A model generated the notes under the pieces. The model was not told the origin of the DNA and made no database searches. It saw only the letters and a list, made by a program, of their open reading frames with translations. Source: Clostridia bacterium (GTDB lineage Bacteria > Bacillota > Clostridia > Christensenellales > Borkfalkiaceae). Taken from it: a DNA stretch of 46,295 nt. Positions 1 to 8,145 of the stretch are shown here, piece by piece. Every line of letters begins with the position of its first letter. Position 1 is the first letter of the stretch. Made by a program: the position numbers and the translations under genes. The stretch spans positions 1 through 46,295 of the forward strand of contig JAFZXN010000052.1 in NCBI GenBank assembly GCA_017616695.1. Reading direction: 5' to 3'.

Positions 1-25
1 CAAAAACTTTTTGGGAACCCTATTA

Positions 26-88
26 CGCCATACTATGGCGTTTGGTCGCCGACCATAGTGGGTTATTTAAGCTTTTCGGTCGGCGACT
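26..88. repeat. Nested inverted repeats near the window edge
   Basis: CGCCATA and TATGGCG (26-32/34-40) form a perfect inverted repeat. It overlaps a second one, ACTATGG/CCATAGT (32-38/53-59), so the two hairpins are mutually exclusive. GTCGCCGACC (45-54) is repeated in inverse orientation as GGTCGGCGAC (78-87). No coding sequence is evident in 1-120. The function is unknown; it could be the end of an element lying to the left of the window. Confidence 0.5.
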
Positions 89-123
89 ACCCCTCAGTTC
101 GAATCCTCTTTTAACTTAAGTAG

Positions 124-155
124 CAAAAAAAGGCGCTCGAGAGAGTGCCTTTTTT
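124..155 (-). terminator. Rho-independent terminator of the tRNA-Ala gene
   Basis: On the minus strand a stem of about 7 bp (GGCACTC pairing with GAGCGCC, one G-U) with a short loop is followed by a run of Ts. The stem is flanked by A and T tracts on both sides, so it could also work on the plus strand. It lies just past the CCA end of the tRNA. Confidence 0.7.
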
Positions 156-157
156 CG

Positions 158-233
158 TGGTGGAGATAAGGGGATTCGAACCCCTGGCCTATGCGTTGCG
201 AACGCATCGCTCTACCAACTGAGCCATACCCCC
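158..233 (-). tRNA. tRNA-Ala (anticodon CGC)
   Basis: The minus strand folds into a full cloverleaf. It has a 7-bp acceptor stem (GGGGGTA/TATCTCC with G-U pairs), D stem GCTC/GAGC, anticodon stem ATGCG/CGCAT around loop TTCGCAA, and T arm AGGGG-TTCGAAT-CCCCT. The 3' CCA is encoded (160-158). Anticodon CGC reads GCG (Ala). The G3-U70 wobble pair, the known alanine identity element, is present and supports the assignment. Confidence 0.95.
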
Positions 234-245
234 ACGCGCTATACT

Positions 246-274
246 ATTTTAGCACATAGTTTTATTATTTGCAA
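246..274 (-). promoter_or_regulatory. Promoter of the tRNA-Ala gene
   Basis: The minus strand carries TTGCAA (-35, 269-274), a 17-bp spacer, and TAAAAT (-10, 246-251), about 12 bp before the mature tRNA 5' end. Spacing is ideal for a vegetative sigma factor. Confidence 0.7.
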
Positions 275-523
275 TTAATTATTGTAAGATTTTTTCATTT
301 TTTTATAAATATTTTTTTATTCGGAAACCAAAAAAGAAAGGATACTCTTTGCATCTTCAGCGTCGTTTGTTATTTATATCGTTGCCGCGCTTTATAAACG
401 GCGGGAGGGGCGCATATATGGTTATCGGATACGAGGGGGGCGGATCTTGGCGGCAATTTTAACGTTTATCGGCCGATAAGTGCGAAAAAATGAAAAAAAT
501 ACGAAAAAATTTGGTCGCAGCAC

Positions 524-552
524 TTTTCAAACGCGATTTTTTATGTTATACT
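524..552 (+). promoter_or_regulatory. Promoter of the DUF4177-like gene
   Basis: A good -10 TATACT (547-552), preceded by TG, has a weak -35 (TTTTCA, 524-529) at 17 bp. Transcription would start about 25 bp before the ATG at 584. Confidence 0.5.
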
Positions 553-583
553 GTAATCGAAAATAATTAATAACGGAGTTATT

Positions 584-805
584 ATGAAACAGTATAAAGT
601 TGTTCCTTACGCGGGAACGGTAGTCATCAAGAAAAAAGACAAAGCTCAGGACGCCATCACCAAGTATTTCGACGTTATCGCGCAGGAATGCGTCGACGGT
701 TGGGAATTTTTCAGCGCGGTCCCCGTTTCCGTCACCAGAAAGAAATGCGGCTTGAGAAAGAACGTCGAGCAGTATAACGCTTTCATATTCGTCAAGGAAG
801 TATAA
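584..805 (+). CDS. Small DUF4177-like protein
   Basis: This 73-residue soluble protein opens with a beta-rich stretch (KQYKVVPYAG). An Ala/Glu helix leads into a DGWEFFSAVPVSV segment, a pattern typical of the small DUF4177 family (a central GWE followed by a beta strand). The family has no established biochemical role. The start is supported by a modest CGGAG site, a promoter about 35 bp upstream and a hairpin terminator downstream, so the gene is probably monocistronic. A longer minus-strand frame overlapping it has no ribosome binding site and is judged a shadow. The fold call rests on short motifs only. Confidence 0.7.
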   Translation: MKQYKVVPYAGTVVIKKKDKAQDAITKYFDVIAQECVDGWEFFSAVPVSVTRKKCGLRKNVEQYNAFIFVKEV

Positions 806-894
806 AAGCTCATTTATTCGTCGCATAGGCGACTGTCAATGAATAGATCCGGCAGGCATTGAAGGTGCTTTTCTTTAGGCTTGCCTTTAAAGCG

Positions 895-922
895 GCGCCG
901 CGATGATCTTCGGCGCTTTTAT
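895..922 (+). terminator. Terminator after the DUF4177-like gene
   Basis: GCGCCG (895-900) pairs with CGGCGC (911-916) across a 10-nt loop, followed by TTTTATT. A second small hairpin (GTCGC-ATAG-GCGAC) lies upstream at about 818-833. Confidence 0.5.
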
Positions 923-991
923 TCGTGAAACGGAAAATAGATCCGACGAAGATCGCTCATAATAATATAAACGGTAAAAGGAGGTCGTTTT

Positions 992-1414
992 ATGGACGAA
1001 ATTAACCCCAGATTGATAAACGAAGTTGACGATAAACCCCTTTTAAAACGCAAAAAGAAGGGCTTACCGCTGTTCATCGCTTCCGCAATAGTCTTTGCGA
1101 TAGTGTTCGTTTTGGACGTTTTCTTTATCTTCTTTCTGAGCGCGATGCTGGTCGATATCAATTCGCATACTAATTCGTTGGGCGAAGCCTTGGGGCTCGT
1201 GTTCGGGCTTATTCTTCTCATCGGGCTTTGGGTGGTTTTATGCCCCGTTCCGTCGATAATCTCCATCGTCCTCGAGATACTCAGTATCAGGTATTTTAAA
1301 GTTCAGTCGATAGTAATGCTGTCGGTAACGTCCGCTGTGTTTATCGCGAACGTGGTGCTGTTTTTGGTGTTCGTATTCAGCGGCAATTCTTCTTCCTCTG
1401 CGATGCTATTATAG
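992..1414 (+). CDS. Small integral membrane protein of unknown function
   Basis: This 140-residue protein has a charged cytoplasmic N-terminus rich in Lys (about residues 19-27, KRKKK). Three to four hydrophobic helices follow (about 28-55, 68-95, 98-130), and it ends in a short Ser-rich tail. It starts at an ATG behind a near-perfect AAAGGAGG site. I recognise no family. The predicted topology resembles the small DUF-type membrane proteins common in Firmicutes. It stands alone between a terminator upstream and a strong bidirectional terminator downstream. Confidence 0.75.
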   Translation: MDEINPRLINEVDDKPLLKRKKKGLPLFIASAIVFAIVFVLDVFFIFFLSAMLVDINSHTNSLGEALGLVFGLILLIGLWVVLCPVPSIISIVLEILSIRYFKVQSIVMLSVTSAVFIANVVLFLVFVFSGNSSSSAMLL

Positions 1415-1474
1415 CGATAACGGGCGTATAGACCGACTTTTGAAGTTAAACGGCATAAATAAAACGATTTAAAA

Positions 1475-1501
1475 CGGCTCGGCGAATCATTCGCCGAGCC
1501 G
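1475..1501. terminator. Bidirectional terminator between convergent genes
   Basis: An 11-bp perfect stem, CGGCTCGGCGA (1475-1485) with TCGCCGAGCCG (1491-1501), has a 5-nt loop with an A-rich 5' flank and T-rich 3' flank. It separates the membrane protein gene (plus) from the ABC exporter operon (minus). Confidence 0.75.
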
Positions 1502-1547
1502 TAATTTCGTTTAAGTGCCGATCGGTTTTTTGACGCGATATCGGGCG

Positions 1548-3428
1548 TTATCGTTTCAACTCTTCTTTTTTGCTTTGAAGGGTGTAAAGCTCGAAGTATT
1601 TGCCGCGTTTTTCGATAAGCTTAGAATGGTTTCCCTGTTCGATTATTTCGCCGTGAGAAAGCACGAATATCTTATCGGAATTCTTGATGGTGGAGAGCCT
1701 GTGCGCGACTATGAGCGCCGTGCCCGACTTCATCATGGTTTCGACCGAGGCTTTGATGAGCTGTTCGGTCTCCGTGTCGATATTGGAAGTGGCCTCGTCG
1801 AGAATAATTACGCCGGGATCTCTCAAGGACATACGGGCAAAGGACAAAAGCTGTCTTTCACCGGCAGAGAAGTTTTCGCTCCTTACGAGGACTTTTTCGT
1901 CAAGCCCGTCCTTAAGGCTATTTATGAGCTTATCGGCGTTGACCTTTTTGCAGACGCTCAAAATCTTGTCGTCGGGGATATCGTCGCCGAGGGTGAGATT
2001 GCTCCTTACTGTGCCGGTAAACAGGAATACGTCCTGCGGCATTTGCCCCAAAAGCTTTCTTAAAGACGAAATTTTGATATCGCGGATATCGATGCCGTCG
2101 ATAAGGATCTGACCTTCGTTGACGTCGTAATTACGGCAGATGAGCGATAAAATGGTGGTCTTTCCCGAGCCCGTTGCGCCGACGAACGCCGCAGTTTCAC
2201 CCGCGTTTATCTTAAACGACAGATCTTTCAATACCCAGTCGCCGGTGTTATAGCGGAACCAGACGTGTCTGAACTCGATATCGCCGCGTAAAGAGGTTAT
2301 TTCCTTGGCGTTTTCGCGGTCGGTGACTGTGGGCTGCATATCGTTGATCAGGAATATCTTTTCCGCCGACGCAAAAGCCGATTGCAGCACATTGAACTGT
2401 TCTGCAAGTTCCTGTATAGGATCGAAAAAGCGGGATATGTACATATAAAACGACACTATCACTCCGCCCGTTATCGTCTGACCGAACAGGCTTGCCCCGT
2501 CGAGATAGCCTTTGGCTCCGAAATAAAAGAGGAACAGGACTGCCGACAGATACAGTGTGAATACCAACGGGCGGAACACGCTGAACACGAATATCGTTCC
2601 CATACAGGCTTTTGCGTGTTGACGGCACTTTACGGAAAATTGTTCGTACTTATAGTCGGCGGCGTTGAAGCTTTGAATGACCTTCATTCCCGATAAGTTT
2701 TCGGACAGAAATGCGTTTATCTCCGAAGTGCGTTCCTTTTCGCGCCGATAGGCTCTTCTTGCGAACCAGCGGAACAGCATAGTGAAAATTATAACGAACG
2801 GAACGAAGCAAAGGACTATGAGCGTAAGTTCGTAGTTCAATACCAGCATCGCGGCGAGCACGCCGACTATGACGAAAGTGTTTTTAACGAGGTTGGTGGC
2901 AACGTTGGTGAACACCCTCGAAACCGATTCCGCGTCGTTGGAAACTCTCGTTACGAGCTTGCCGACGGGTATTTCGTTGAGCTGTGCGTGCGACAGGCTT
3001 TCGATGTGAGAAAAAGTCTCTTCGCGAATGTCGGAGACTATGCGCTGGCCCGTCTTTTGCAGGATTATCGACTGACTGAACGAGCATACCACCGAAACTA
3101 TGAGTATTGTAAAGAACAAAACGACCGAGCGTATCAGTTCGCCGAGCTCGAAAGGATCTTTGATAAGCTCTTCGACGTAGCCGACGAGGTACGGCGAAAA
3201 TATCTGATAGGAAACGGAAATAAGCGTCAATATGACTATGAATACGAAATTGAGCGTGTAAGGACGCGCGTAGCGGAACAAGCGCTTTATTATCTCTTTA
3301 TCGCTTATCGTGCGCTCGAAAGCGTTGGCGTCGGCCTTACTTTTAAAGTAGATGAAAGCTACCAGCATCGCGAGCGCAATGAGCCCGAGCGTAGCGCCGA
3401 CCGCTATTATCGGAAGGTATTCGCGCAT
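1548..3428 (-). CDS. Heterodimeric ABC exporter subunit, catalytic Walker B partner
   Basis: This 626-residue fused permease/ATPase half-transporter starts with an extra N-terminal hydrophobic helix. A six-helix type IV exporter membrane domain (about 50-330) and an ABC ATPase domain (about 380-610) follow. Visible motifs are Walker A GATGSGKTT (near 420), a signature reading FSAGERQ instead of LSGGQ (near 516), Walker B ending in LDEATS with the catalytic Glu (near 542), and the switch His in VAHRLST. It starts 1 bp after the upstream subunit stops, with AAAGGAGGTGA inside that gene, so the two are coupled. The substrate cannot be told; relatives export drugs, lipids or peptides. Confidence 0.95.
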   Translation of the reverse strand: MREYLPIIAVGATLGLIALAMLVAFIYFKSKADANAFERTISDKEIIKRLFRYARPYTLNFVFIVILTLISVSYQIFSPYLVGYVEELIKDPFELGELIRSVVLFFTILIVSVVCSFSQSIILQKTGQRIVSDIREETFSHIESLSHAQLNEIPVGKLVTRVSNDAESVSRVFTNVATNLVKNTFVIVGVLAAMLVLNYELTLIVLCFVPFVIIFTMLFRWFARRAYRREKERTSEINAFLSENLSGMKVIQSFNAADYKYEQFSVKCRQHAKACMGTIFVFSVFRPLVFTLYLSAVLFLFYFGAKGYLDGASLFGQTITGGVIVSFYMYISRFFDPIQELAEQFNVLQSAFASAEKIFLINDMQPTVTDRENAKEITSLRGDIEFRHVWFRYNTGDWVLKDLSFKINAGETAAFVGATGSGKTTILSLICRNYDVNEGQILIDGIDIRDIKISSLRKLLGQMPQDVFLFTGTVRSNLTLGDDIPDDKILSVCKKVNADKLINSLKDGLDEKVLVRSENFSAGERQLLSFARMSLRDPGVIILDEATSNIDTETEQLIKASVETMMKSGTALIVAHRLSTIKNSDKIFVLSHGEIIEQGNHSKLIEKRGKYFELYTLQSKKEELKR

Positions 3429-3429
3429 A

Positions 3430-5199
3430 TCAGCTCACCTCCTTTTCTTCGAGGCTTTGCAGCTTTGCAAGGCGTGCGTAAGGAGGACAGGTCTTAAGTA
3501 AATTCTCGTGCGTGTCGTATGCGACGGCTTTCCCGTCTTCCATGAAAAGTATTCTGTCGAGGCGGCTGACGGTGGATATCCTGTGGGCGATCATCACTGT
3601 GGTCTTTCCTTTGCGCTCTTTGGCAAGGTTATCGGATATCCTTTGCTCGGTATCCGAATCGACCGCGGAAAGACAGTCGTCGAGTATCAAAATAGGCGCG
3701 TTCTTCATAAGTGCGCGTGCAAGACATATCCTTTGTTTCTGACCGCCCGAAACGGTCGTGCCTCTTTCGCCGAGCACGGTGTCGTAAGTCTTGGAAAAAC
3801 CGAGGATATCGTCGTCTACGAGCGCGGTCTTTGCCGCCCGTTCGATCTTGCTGCGCTCGGCGTCGGGATCGGCAAAGGCGATGTTCGCGGCGATCGTGTC
3901 GGAGAATATGAAGTTTTCCTGAAAGACGCAAGCGACGTTTTCGCGGACGGAAGAAAGCGTTAAGGTGTTTACGTCTTTGCCGTCGATAAACAAAGTTCCG
4001 TCGGGAACGTTGTAAACGCGGGCAACGAGGTCGGCTATCGTGCTTTTGCCGGAACCTATCCTGCCGATAACGCCGACGTTTTCGCCCGCTTTTACCGTGA
4101 AGGACACGTCGCTCAAAACCACCCTGTCGCTGTCGGGGTAAGAAAACGAAAGGTTTTTGAAAGTTATCTCACCTTTGACGTCGGTCACGTCGACGGCGCC
4201 TTCTCGGTCGGTCACTTCGGGTTTTGAAGACAGCAGCTTTTCTATCCTTTTATACGAGGCTTTCCCGCGGGAACGCATATCGATAAGCTCGGCTATAGCC
4301 ATCACCGGCCAGATAAGGGCAGTAAAATAGCCGATAAATTCAAGAAGATATTCCGCGCGTATCTCGCCGTTATACACGAGATGGCCGCCGGCGCCTAAAA
4401 TAACGCCGATTATCGACTCCACGAAAAGCATTACCGTTACGCGCATGGCAACGGAAAGCTTGGTAAATTCCACGTTGGCTTTTTCGTTGTTTAAATTGAG
4501 CTTTTTAAAAGACATCAGCTCGTGCGCTTCCCTTACGAAAGCTTTAACGACATATATGCCCGAAAAGCTCTCCTGCGCGTGGTCGGAGATTGCCGAAAAA
4601 GCTTCTTCGCGTATCGTCCATTTGAGCGTGAGATATTTGTTGAGAATGATCGCCGCAACCAATAATAGAGCCATCGGTATAAGGCATAACAGGGCGAGAA
4701 CGGGCTGCACTTTGAACATATTTATCGCCGCAAGCACGCCTAAAAACAGCACGTCGCACACCATCAATACGCCCCAGCCGAAACATTCGCCGACGACGGG
4801 CACGTCATTAGTGTAAAGCGACATCAAATTGCCGACCTTGTTTACCGAATAGTATTCCTGCGACAATATGCGCGCACGGTCGAACATGACTTTTTTAAGG
4901 TCTTCTTCGACTTTTATGCTCGCCCCGAAAAAGCATATACGCCAGGCAAAGCGCCCCGCAAGAAGCAACGCTATTATAAACATCATCGGCAGGCATATCT
5001 TATCGATAAGTACGTCAAGATCGAACGGTATCGTGGCCTCGGCGTCGATATAGCCGGTGTTTATGCCCGTCAAAAGCATTCTGTAAATTTCGGGTATTTT
5101 TAATTGGGCGTAGTCAAGCACGATCAAAACGACTATCCCTATCAAAAAAAGGTGCGCGTAGCGCAGGTAATATTTATTTATGTATCTGCCGAATATCAT
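3430..5199 (-). CDS. Heterodimeric ABC exporter subunit with degenerate Walker B
   Basis: This 589-residue half-transporter has six membrane helices (about 1-310) and an ABC ATPase domain (about 335-570). Walker A is GRIGSGKST (near 381) and the signature is the canonical VSGGQKQ (near 484). Walker B reads LILDDCLSAVD (near 508), so the catalytic Glu is replaced by Asp. The switch His is present in IAHRIST. This is the pattern of the degenerate-site partner in heterodimeric exporters. The first gene of a two-gene operon, it has a strong AAAGGAGGTGG site and a consensus promoter upstream. The substrate is unknown. Confidence 0.95.
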   Translation of the reverse strand: MIFGRYINKYYLRYAHLFLIGIVVLIVLDYAQLKIPEIYRMLLTGINTGYIDAEATIPFDLDVLIDKICLPMMFIIALLLAGRFAWRICFFGASIKVEEDLKKVMFDRARILSQEYYSVNKVGNLMSLYTNDVPVVGECFGWGVLMVCDVLFLGVLAAINMFKVQPVLALLCLIPMALLLVAAIILNKYLTLKWTIREEAFSAISDHAQESFSGIYVVKAFVREAHELMSFKKLNLNNEKANVEFTKLSVAMRVTVMLFVESIIGVILGAGGHLVYNGEIRAEYLLEFIGYFTALIWPVMAIAELIDMRSRGKASYKRIEKLLSSKPEVTDREGAVDVTDVKGEITFKNLSFSYPDSDRVVLSDVSFTVKAGENVGVIGRIGSGKSTIADLVARVYNVPDGTLFIDGKDVNTLTLSSVRENVACVFQENFIFSDTIAANIAFADPDAERSKIERAAKTALVDDDILGFSKTYDTVLGERGTTVSGGQKQRICLARALMKNAPILILDDCLSAVDSDTEQRISDNLAKERKGKTTVMIAHRISTVSRLDRILFMEDGKAVAYDTHENLLKTCPPYARLAKLQSLEEKEVS

Positions 5200-5266
5200 A
5201 CCGCCACCTCCTTTTTTTCGGACGCCATCGTAGCCGCAAAGACCGATTTTATTATTTACTTATATA

Positions 5267-5294
5267 ATTATATCTTTACGGCGGCAGTTGTCAA
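5267..5294 (-). promoter_or_regulatory. Promoter of the ABC exporter operon
   Basis: On the minus strand a perfect TTGACA (5289-5294) is followed after 16 bp by a perfect TATAAT (5267-5272), about 68 bp before the ATG at 5199. No operator or regulator gene is evident beside it. Confidence 0.75.
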
Positions 5295-5423
5295 ACGAAA
5301 AATGCCCGAAATCCAAATAATATTCGTTAAAGCGCTTGATTTTTAAGTGTTTTTCAATTAATTGCGTATAGTTTTAAAAAACCGACGTTTGTCGGTAAAC
5401 TTTTGCTTTTATTTCGGGCGGCG

Positions 5424-5479
5424 TAAAAAAACAAAAGAATACGCCTTCGTCGCACGGTTTGATCATACGACAAAGGCGT
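5424..5479 (-). terminator. ung: Terminator of the uracil-DNA glycosylase gene
   Basis: On the minus strand a 12-bp stem (5468-5479 with 5441-5452, one G-U) has a 15-nt loop. A T-rich run ending in seven Ts follows (the plus strand shows A-tracts at 5424-5436). It lies about 20 bp after the stop codon. Confidence 0.75.
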
Positions 5480-5496
5480 TAGGGTTATAAACGGCG

Positions 5497-6168
5497 TCAA
5501 TTATTTAAGCTCCAAACGATGGGCGTTTCGCCGATGCTTTTTAAATACCCGTTCGTCTTTGAAAAGGGCTTTGAGCCGAAAAAGCCGTAGCTTGCGGAAA
5601 GGGGGCTCGGGTGGGCGCTTTCCACTATGAAATGTTTCTTCGTATCGATAAGCTGTTTTTTAGCCCGCGCGTTTCCGCCCCAGAGAATGAAGACCATAGG
5701 CTTTTCGCGTGCCGATAAGAGCCTTATCACCTCGTCGGTAAATTCGCCCCAGCCGCACTTTGCATGCGAATTTGCTTGCCCGTCGCGGACGGTCAACGTG
5801 GCGTTAAGCAGCAGCACGCCTTGCTTTGCCCAAGGCGTAAGGTCGCCTATAAGCCCGTTATCGACACCTAAATCGCTTTTCAGCTCCTTATAAATGTTCT
5901 TAAGTGAAGGCGGGAGCGGCGTGCCTTCGGTCACGGAAAAACACAGCCCGTGCGCCTGCCCGTATTCGTGGTAAGGATCCTGACCTAAAATGACCGCTTT
6001 GACCTTGTTGTACGGCGTGAGCTTGAAGGCGTTGAAGATAAGATCCATCGGGGGATAGACGTAGTGGTTGGAATATTCTTCTATCAGGAACTTCCTTATT
6101 TTTTTATAATTTTCACCTTCTGTAAGGTCGGATAAGACCTCGTTCCAATCGTTGCCGAAATCGAGCAT
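5497..6168 (-). CDS. ung: Uracil-DNA glycosylase, family 1
   Basis: This enzyme removes uracil from DNA as the first step of base excision repair. The 223 residues match the usual family 1 length. All signature elements are visible: the water-activating loop GQDPYH at 62-67 (catalytic Asp64), the PPS loop in PLPPSLKNIY, the uracil-recognition strand LLNATLTV, and the DNA-intercalation loop HPSPLS at 186-191 (catalytic His186). The ATG follows a clear CGGAGGA site. The gene is monocistronic, with its own consensus promoter and terminator, and diverges from the radical SAM gene. Confidence 0.98.
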   Translation of the reverse strand: MLDFGNDWNEVLSDLTEGENYKKIRKFLIEEYSNHYVYPPMDLIFNAFKLTPYNKVKAVILGQDPYHEYGQAHGLCFSVTEGTPLPPSLKNIYKELKSDLGVDNGLIGDLTPWAKQGVLLLNATLTVRDGQANSHAKCGWGEFTDEVIRLLSAREKPMVFILWGGNARAKKQLIDTKKHFIVESAHPSPLSASYGFFGSKPFSKTNGYLKSIGETPIVWSLNN

Positions 6169-6227
6169 ACGTTTTCCTCCGTGAAACCCTTTTGCGCGCG
6201 GTTTATCCGCCGCGATAATTCAAATAT

Positions 6228-6256
6228 ATTTTAACACTGCTATAAAGATATGTCAA
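6228..6256 (-). promoter_or_regulatory. Promoter of ung
   Basis: The minus strand carries TTGACA (6251-6256), a 17-bp spacer and TAAAAT (6228-6233), about 60 bp upstream of the start codon. Confidence 0.75.
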
Positions 6257-6270
6257 GCCGACGAAAGTAA

Positions 6271-6299
6271 TTGCATTGACTTGAAAAATGTGTTACAAT
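6271..6299 (+). promoter_or_regulatory. Promoter of the radical SAM/DUF2344 pair
   Basis: TTGCAT (6271-6276), a 17-bp spacer and TACAAT (6294-6299) lie about 61 bp before the ATG at 6361. The promoter is back-to-back with the ung promoter. Confidence 0.65.
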
Positions 6300-6360
6300 A
6301 ATTACGGGCAAACGTAAAGCGTAGGCTTTTTTTGTCATAATCGTTTAAACGGGAGTATTT

Positions 6361-8145
6361 ATGCAACCGAAAAGATCTGTCGAAAGTATATTAAAGGGCG
6401 TCGAAAAACCCGCAAGATACACGGGCGGCGAGTACAATTCGCCGAAACCCGAGTGGAAAAAGCTCAATTACTGTATATGTTTTCCCGATATTTACGAAGT
6501 CGGTATGAGCAATCTCGGGATCAAGATAGTCGCCGACTCCTTGCGCACGGTGGAAGACGTTTTCGTCGATTTTGCCTATTCGCCCTGGAAGGACTTCGGC
6601 GACGAGCTTAAAATTAGCGGCAACTTGCTGTACGGCCTGTCTTCTAAAAGACCGCTAAAAGACTTCGATATGGTGGGCTTTTCGCTCGGCTACGAGATGA
6701 GCTACACCACGGTTTTATATATGCTCGACCTCGGCGGGATACCTTTGCGCGCGTCGGAGCGCGGCGACGACTATCCCATAATACAGGCGGGCGGGCCGTG
6801 TACTTATAACCCCGAACCGATGGCGGACTTTTTCGACCTTTTCGTTATCGGCGACGGCGAAGACAGCATGGCGGAGATAGCCAAAATAAAACTTTCTTCG
6901 ACCTCGAAAGCCGATTTTCTAAAAAAAGTCACCGCCGTTCAGGGCGTGTACGTTCCGTCGCTGATGGAAGTAAAATATGACGATAACGGACGTATAGCGG
7001 GGTTTATTACGAAAACGCCCGTCAAAAAAGCCGTCTGTCACGACCTTGATAACGCCGTTTTCCCCGAAAAAATGCCGGTGGGAAATATCGAAGTAATTTT
7101 CGACCGCGCGATAATAGAAGTTATGCGAGGTTGCTGCCGCGGTTGCAGGTTCTGTCAGGCGGGTTACGTCTATAGACCGATAAGAATGCGCTCGGTCGAC
7201 AACCTCGTAAAGCAGGCAGTCGGGCAGATAGAGAGCACGGGTTTCGACGAATTGAGCCTTAACAGCCTTTCGACGGGCGATTATCCTAAGCTCAAAGAGC
7301 TTTTGGGAAGACTCAAAGAGGCTCTCCCTTGCACGCACATAGCGCTGCCTTCTCTCAGGATAGACAGTTTCGACGGCGAGTTTATCGAGCAATCGAGGAA
7401 ATCGTCGCTTACGTTCGCGCCCGAAGGCGGCACGCAAAGACTGCGCGACGTCATCAATAAAGACATCACCGAGGACGAGATAACCCGCACCGTGAAAATA
7501 GCCTTTGAAAAGGGCTATACGAGCATAAAACTCTATTTTATGATGGGTTTACCGACGGAAACGGACGAAGACTTAAACGGCATTGCCGATATCGTTTATA
7601 AGATACGCGATATATATTCCGCCAACAAGAAATTTGCGAGAAATTTAAAAATTTCCGTTTCCGTGTCGACGTTTATACCTAAACCCTGGACGGCTTTCCA
7701 ATGGGAAAGGCAGATAAATAAAACCGAATTTTTGCATAAAGTGGAGCTATTAAAAGAACGGCTGTTCGTGAAAGGCGTTACCTTCAGCTGGAACGACTAC
7801 GAGCTTTCTATGCTCGAGGCGGTGCTCGCAAGGGGCGACAGAAAGCTTTGCAAAGTGCTCGAAAGGGCGTATAAGCTCGGTTGCTATCTCGACGGCTGGG
7901 CGGAGCGAGTCGACTACAAATTATGGAAACGCGCTTTCGACGAGTGCGGCGTTTCGGTCGGAGATTACACCCGAGAATTCAGCGAAGACGAAGTTATGCC
8001 GTGGGATTTTATGGATATATTCGTCACCAAGGACTACCTACTGAAAGAGCGGCACAAAGCGTATAAAGAAGAAGTGACAGGCTCGTGTTTTTCGGGCTGC
8101 AAGGGCTGCGGTATGCAGAAGGAGTATAAGTGTAAATTATGTTAG
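6361..8145 (+). CDS. Radical SAM protein, TIGR03960-type (B12-binding-like N-terminus)
   Basis: This 594-residue protein opens with a Rossmann-like segment (about 30-160; motifs PDIYEVGMSNLG and QAGGPCTYNPEP) that resembles the cobalamin-binding-like domain of many radical SAM enzymes. The radical SAM core follows, with the CX3CX2C cluster motif in GCCRGCRFCQAG near residue 260. The C-terminal end carries a Cys cluster (CFSGCKGCG and a final CKLC) that probably binds metal. The family is widespread and conserved in Firmicutes beside or fused to a DUF2344 protein; a role in RNA or ribosome modification has been suspected but not shown. It overlaps the DUF2344 gene by 7 bp. Confidence 0.9.
   Translation: MQPKRSVESILKGVEKPARYTGGEYNSPKPEWKKLNYCICFPDIYEVGMSNLGIKIVADSLRTVEDVFVDFAYSPWKDFGDELKISGNLLYGLSSKRPLKDFDMVGFSLGYEMSYTTVLYMLDLGGIPLRASERGDDYPIIQAGGPCTYNPEPMADFFDLFVIGDGEDSMAEIAKIKLSSTSKADFLKKVTAVQGVYVPSLMEVKYDDNGRIAGFITKTPVKKAVCHDLDNAVFPEKMPVGNIEVIFDRAIIEVMRGCCRGCRFCQAGYVYRPIRMRSVDNLVKQAVGQIESTGFDELSLNSLSTGDYPKLKELLGRLKEALPCTHIALPSLRIDSFDGEFIEQSRKSSLTFAPEGGTQRLRDVINKDITEDEITRTVKIAFEKGYTSIKLYFMMGLPTETDEDLNGIADIVYKIRDIYSANKKFARNLKISVSVSTFIPKPWTAFQWERQINKTEFLHKVELLKERLFVKGVTFSWNDYELSMLEAVLARGDRKLCKVLERAYKLGCYLDGWAERVDYKLWKRAFDECGVSVGDYTREFSEDEVMPWDFMDIFVTKDYLLKERHKAYKEEVTGSCFSGCKGCGMQKEYKCKLC

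Larger units (their letters stand above)
241..583. other. Intergenic region with two outward promoters
   Basis: No gene is seen here. The left edge holds the tRNA promoter (minus strand) and the right edge a promoter for the small DUF4177-like gene (plus strand). The middle (about 300-520) is A/T-rich with short GC islands and no convincing open frame or RNA fold. Confidence 0.6.

Noticed and set aside
90..118. Second tRNA gene based on a GTTCGAATCC T-loop-like string
   Set aside because: No paired T stem, acceptor stem or anticodon arm can be built around it.
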